From contig JAHWDD010000004.1 in assembly GCA_023897205.1 (NCBI GenBank), forward strand, positions 1,736,001-1,800,000: a DNA stretch of 64,000 bases. The letters run 5' to 3'. The notes beneath the pieces are model-generated. The model saw only the letters and a program-made list of their open reading frames with translations, made no database searches and was not told where the DNA came from. The translations under genes were made by a program, and so were the position numbers. The stretch comes from Exophiala sp. HKRS030. Its lineage: Eukaryota > Ascomycota > Eurotiomycetes > Chaetothyriales > Herpotrichiellaceae. Positions 59,545 to 64,000 of the stretch are shown here, one piece after another (the first letter of the stretch is position 1; the number at the start of each line of letters is the position of its first letter).

Positions 59545-61397
59545 GCTGGCGATAGTTGGCGCCGGCCACACGCGGCCGAGCAGAAGTTGGCTGGCCCGGT
59601 TCGAAATGCGCAGGCGTCGGTGGAGGATAAATCAAAGACATCAGCGGGGAGGTCGGGGCACCGGTCGCGGCATTTCTTGCGGCATGATTTGCTCAAATGG
59701 TAGCGAGATGTGGCAGGCTTTGGAACAAGTTGACGAGTTCGAGGAAGAATCAGACGAGGTTCGGAGGAAGTGAAGGAGGAATCGAATTGTGTGCCCCGTG
59801 AACCAGTGAAATCACGTCGATGGTGAACGAGGGTTGTTGACTTTCGATCGCAACGAGAGACGGGAGAGAGTAACCGTGGGACGGTGGGTGATGAACGACA
59901 GATGGTCGATGGTGAAATCGAAGTGTCTCATGGACGGTATCATAGACGTAGACTTGGTAGACGTAGATGTAGATGTTGGCGGGAAAGGTTAGATGGGCGT
60001 GGATGGGGAAGTTGCACGGCAAGATGGGGAATGGGAATCCATGGTCGGTGGTCCCTGCCAAACTTGCACAGTGCCCACCTGCCACCTGCCAAAACTAATC
60101 AGACTAAACGTCCACTAACCACTTAAGACTCCTGACTACCTGCCTAAGTGGCTAACTACGGAGTACTTGACCAACTAGTTGACTTTTTAGGCGGTTCGTA
60201 GGTATCCCATCAGTGCACATCCCACATTCGGTGCCTACAGAACTAAGTATTTTAACTAATCCACGGTGGGAGGGCACCACCTGATTTTTGATCAACAGAC
60301 TCTTAACCAAACCTTTAGCCTATCCCGACCAGGGTACTCGGCACAATTTCAACAATGGTTCGGTATTTCCTCGAAAGGTGGTAACCCGTAGTTGTAAGAG
60401 ATCCATAGAGTCGACTGGGCACATCCAAGTTGATCTGTACTCTAGTGCTCGAGATTGATCAAAGAGGCTAAATTACAGGTAAAATTTACACCAGGGCGGA
60501 CAGTATCGCATGAATGTGTGCTCTGTTTCAGGCCGACTAGGTACATAACTGCGCATATCTTTCTTTACTCTTTTTTAATGTAGGCTGTATCATTGTCGTT
60601 CAACTCACACCATCTACTCAAACCTGGCTCCCATCTCAATCATGATTTTCAAGTCACGAACATCCATGGGAAGTACCCGTGTCGCATGGGAAATCCCGGA
60701 AGACCTCCATCCCAGAACAGTGGAAACCAACTTGGCAGGGTACTAAGTAATACCCCTAAGTCATGCCTTTCAAGCGCAAGTCTAAAGACTTGGTCATCAG
60801 CCTAGATCTACGCTCTGATACCGAACTTCCGGCTGAAGCGAATGTCTTGAATGCCTCAGCACCACTTAAATGGCATCCGGGCCTTTAGGCTTCTCTTTGA
60901 GTTGTCTAAAAGACTTAAATACTGCAAATTACTTATCGCTAATATCTTGACATTCGCTACTGGAACATCGGTAACCCCCACACGCCGGCTAGGGACATGC
61001 AGCGTGACGTTGGTGGACGTCTCATGGCGTACCAATCATGTATATAGGCACTTGGCGCCTCGCGCAATTACAATGTGGGCGGCTATTTGAATCACACGAA
61101 GCGGTTGCCACTAGGTCGCCGTGAACTTTAGAGCATCCAAGCTTGCAAGGCTGAGTCTTTTCTGTAACTTGCTCCCAGTGCTCGACTTGGATCGCAATGT
61201 CATACGCCTTTGTCTAAATAACCCGCAGCGCCACCTCAATCTGGTTAAGCCGCTCTCTGATCGTACAGATAAAAATTCATTCTCAGCACAGCCTCCAGCA
61301 ATAAATCCACGCGATGCTGACAGTAAGCCTTAATCCGGCGCGCCATCACGTTGCTGCTCGTTCATAAAATACTAATTCACCAACGTAGAGTAGACCG
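59545..61397. other. 1.9-kb intergenic region, wc-1 promoter and HPC2 3' side
   Basis: No gene supported. One TACGGAGTA motif at 60157. The 59.6-60.1 kb part is probably the wc-1 5' UTR and promoter. Short ORFs from 60593 to 61333 are not family-like. Confidence 0.55.
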
Positions 61398-63325
61398 TTA
61401 TTCTGGGTATTGAGATGGTTTGGCCAACAAGGGAGCAATCTTCTCGCGAACGACCTTCTCTTGTTCGCGTAGGGCTCGATCCGCCCTGGTCATACGAGGT
61501 TTTCGAGTAGTGCCACCTCCACGAGATCCCACGCCGCCACCTCGTGCCGATCCACCTTCAGAAGCAGCTGCACCGGCTCGTCCTCCTCGTGAGCCTGGTC
61601 CACCGCCTCGACCTCGACCGCGACCTCTTTTGATGGTTCCGTCGGCCCTATAATCATGATTAGTCTGTGTGGTCGGTGACTTGTGTAAGATTGAGCATAC
61701 CTTTCCACCGCCGGCTTTTCCCCTTCTGGTACCAGCGGACCGCAGTAGACAAAGAAACCGTCTTTGCTTGCTGCTGCTTGTGCCTCCCAAAGAAGCTCAC
61801 TGTCATCGACGAATGGATCGTCCTGATCATACTCTTCTTGCTTCTTTCGTCGCCTTCGCTTAGGCCCAGGGGCATCAGTGCCACTGTTGGCAGCATCTGC
61901 ACCACCGTTGACACCAGACATTGCCACATCGCCATCATTGTCGGATTCCCGATCAATATCAACACTAAGATCTTCGTCTCCACTCTCGCCAGCCGAAGTC
62001 CCTCCAAACTTGCTACCCGATGCTGACCGTTCCAGCGCGGCTCCAGCTGCAGCAACCTTGGCTAATCGTTCTTTTTGAGCTGCCTGACGAGGATACAATG
62101 CGGCAAACCCGTATTTCTCCTCGGCCATGCGCGCAAAGTTGATGATCCGATTCTCCGGGTCTTTCAAGTCAATGTGTAGAACAATACTTGGAGCTTTACC
62201 TGTGCCGTTAGATGCGACATCCAGTGCAGAATCTCCTCCGAAGAGACTGGCAGACAGTAAACCAGATCCTGGTGGGGGAGGTGGTGGTGCTTCCTTGGCT
62301 CGGGTGGGCTTCGGTGACGTGGCACGCGTAGGAGCTTCCGACGGCGATTTCTTTACCATGGTCTTTTTGGGTAGCGGGGGTTCGACGACGACGGGATCGA
62401 GGTCCATGGCGGATGTCTGGCCGTTCACGATCGGTGAACGAGAGACATGGTTCTCGTGGTGACTCAAACTTGACACGGTCAAAGGTGATCGATTGACGAG
62501 TGTTGTCGCTGGGCCGAAGGCTGGTTCCGCTGGTGGATCAATTATACTCGAAATAGTCGGAGAAGTACTAGGATTGTAGAGTGGCCTGGGAGGAGTATGT
62601 AGATGCTGGGTGCTCGGGGATTCGACCGGGGTGGGATCAACGAGATGAGATATTGTCATGGATCGGATTGGGTCGTACATGGCGGAGGAGCGTGGAGGAG
62701 GTGGAGGCGGTGCTGTAGTGACATTGCGATTGTAGTCAAAGGCGCGGTTCGAGGACAAATGTGGAGGAGTACTGAGTGCTGAAGTTTCCTGAATCGGGCT
62801 GGTTTGAGCAAGACTCGAAGGTTCATCTTTGCGAGGGGGTTCGTGGGGAGGGGTTGCGAATGCTACCGGTTGGACGAGGGTAGATGATTGTAGTCCCGGA
62901 TTTACAGGTTGCGAGAGGTGGATGGTGCTGTTTTCGTCGAGTTGTTCCAACTTGGGCTTCTTTCGAGAAGAAGTTGTAGCGGCGGCTGATGAAGCACCGC
63001 GTGGCTTGCGGGGAGCGCGTTCTTTCTTCTCCACCACGGATTCGTTGGTGGCCGAGGGATCCCGCTTCTTGCGCGGTTTAGAGGTGCGGGTTTTGGCTGT
63101 CGTGGCTGGTGATGCTCCGCTGGCTTGGCGACTGCCTGCACTTGTGGCTGGTGTAGGCAAGGTATGTCGGACTGCCGAATTGCCTGCAACACCTTGGCCT
63201 CGCCCAAGCCCAGCGTCGGTATTATGATGAGCAAGGTAGCTTAGAGGCACGGGAGGGTTCTCTGCATCGCTGGGTGGTGCACTAGAGAGATCGTTGGACG
63301 AACTTCGCCCGTCAATAACATCCAT
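61398..63325 (-). CDS. HPC2: Hpc2/ubinuclein-like subunit of the HIR histone chaperone complex
   Basis: Subunit of the HIR (HIRA) complex, which deposits H3-H4 independently of replication and represses histone genes. Exons are 63325-61701 and 61647-61398, 624 residues, intact. The first 480 residues are disordered: Pro-, Ser- and Ala-rich with basic patches (KPRKKRDPS, KKERAPRKPRG). The Hpc2-related domain lies at about residues 490-540: EEYDQDDPFVDDSELLWEAQ and then SKDGFFVYCGPLVPEGEK, the diagnostic signature. An upstream block SIVLHIDLKDPENRIINFAR is also conserved. The short second exon encodes a Gly/Arg-rich RGG tail and ends REKIAPLLAKPSQYPE. The intron (GTATGC...TATAG) splits the codon after VE. 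The histone H2A gene at the other end of the window is coincidental in distance but belongs to the pathway HIR controls in yeast. Confidence 0.93.
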
Positions 63326-64000
63326 TCCGAGGAAGATAGATTTGGTGCTCGTCTATCGGATGCACCTTCAGGCGATGAGGACAAAACCGTTGCGTGAAAG
63401 CTCAAAAAAGAGCTCGTTGTCATTCGACTGTGATGAGATGATGTTTTGTTGCAGATTTGTAGACGACGAGGCGGTTAATGGATGAATGAGTGGTGGGCAG
63501 AAAGTGCGTGAGTGATGGATGGCAAGACGAGATTGTCGGAATTGGGAAGTGGACGATCAGAAAAATGCAAACTTCAAAGGTGTTGTGTGATTCATCGGGT
63601 TCTTCTCGCCGAGTAGGGTGGCAGCAAAGCGGCGACGTTGGGACGAGATGGTGATGATTACGTGTATAGAGAACCAGGTGAACTTGGCGAGCAAGGCAAG
63701 GCGGAGAACGTAGAGAATGGCGATGGGATGATGTCGAGGGTTGTTGGTGGAGGGAAGGGTGACGAGAAAAGAGGGAGCGCGTAGAAGAGTAGGATGAGAA
63801 GGATATAAGTAGAAGTGAAAAATGCACAAGATTTATCGGTAGCAGATGATCCTAAATTCAACAGGAGGAAACGGAAGCACGGGAATGACAGCTGAATACG
63901 ACGGGCACAGCAGATTGGAAAAAGAGCAGTGGGAGGGAGAAGAGACGGAGAAGGGAAGGGAGAACAGCGAAGAGTGCAGAGTCACGGCCAGAGGCGAAAT
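63326..64000. other. HPC2 upstream region
   Basis: 675 bp to the window end, probably promoter and 5' UTR of HPC2. Minus-strand open frames at 63420-63861 are Ser/Pro/His-rich reads of pyrimidine-rich DNA and are not convincing genes. Confidence 0.5.

Overview
The window is nuclear DNA of a filamentous ascomycete (Pezizomycotina). Genes carry short (about 49-150 nt) GT-AG introns with CTAAC/CTGAC-type branch points. The proteins are typical of that group: a White Collar-1 blue-light receptor, Zn2Cys6 and bZIP-DUF3425 transcription factors, an Hpc2/ubinuclein subunit, a PX-PH phospholipase D and an Eco1 acetyltransferase. The class (Eurotiomycetes, Dothideomycetes or other) cannot be settled from the sequence alone. 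I supported 20 protein genes and saw no tRNA, rRNA or CRISPR array.

Layout. 0-2.2 kb: 3' part of histone H2A, then a four-exon complex I LYR subunit (NDUFB9/B22 type) on the minus strand. 3.1-8.4 kb: an EthD-like protein, an enoyl-reductase-like MDR, an Old Yellow Enzyme and a bZIP factor, possibly a small detoxification or catabolic neighbourhood. 10-18 kb: KGD2 (2-oxoglutarate dehydrogenase E2), a MYND-finger protein, a RING-finger protein and a short-chain dehydrogenase. 18.4-31.5 kb: a secreted beta-lactamase-like hydrolase, a Zn2Cys6 regulator divergent from an amidohydrolase across a promoter with five GTCGG repeats, a conserved protein of unknown function, and an allantoate-type MFS permease. 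35-44 kb: ECO1 and PLD1. 46-47 kb: a Ras-family GTPase without a CaaX box. 47-56 kb: a 9-kb gene-free interval rich in simple repeats, with a small inverted-repeat element (candidate MITE). 56-63 kb: wc-1 and HPC2.

The most striking property is technical or biological. Eleven of the twenty genes lose frame by exactly one base at 13 places. Where the site can be located, it usually lies in or beside a short mononucleotide run, inside conserved domains. When exons are summed, each of the eleven becomes a multiple of three only after adding back the inferred missing base or bases. KGD2 and the complex I subunit are among them, so homopolymer under-calling in the assembly is much likelier than mass pseudogenisation. 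The OYE gene also has an in-frame TGA that this cannot explain.

The intergenic DNA is unusual. The 9-mer TACGGAGTA (either strand) occurs at 15 places that I located by eye, all between genes, and CTAG/GGTACC-rich low-complexity islands are common.
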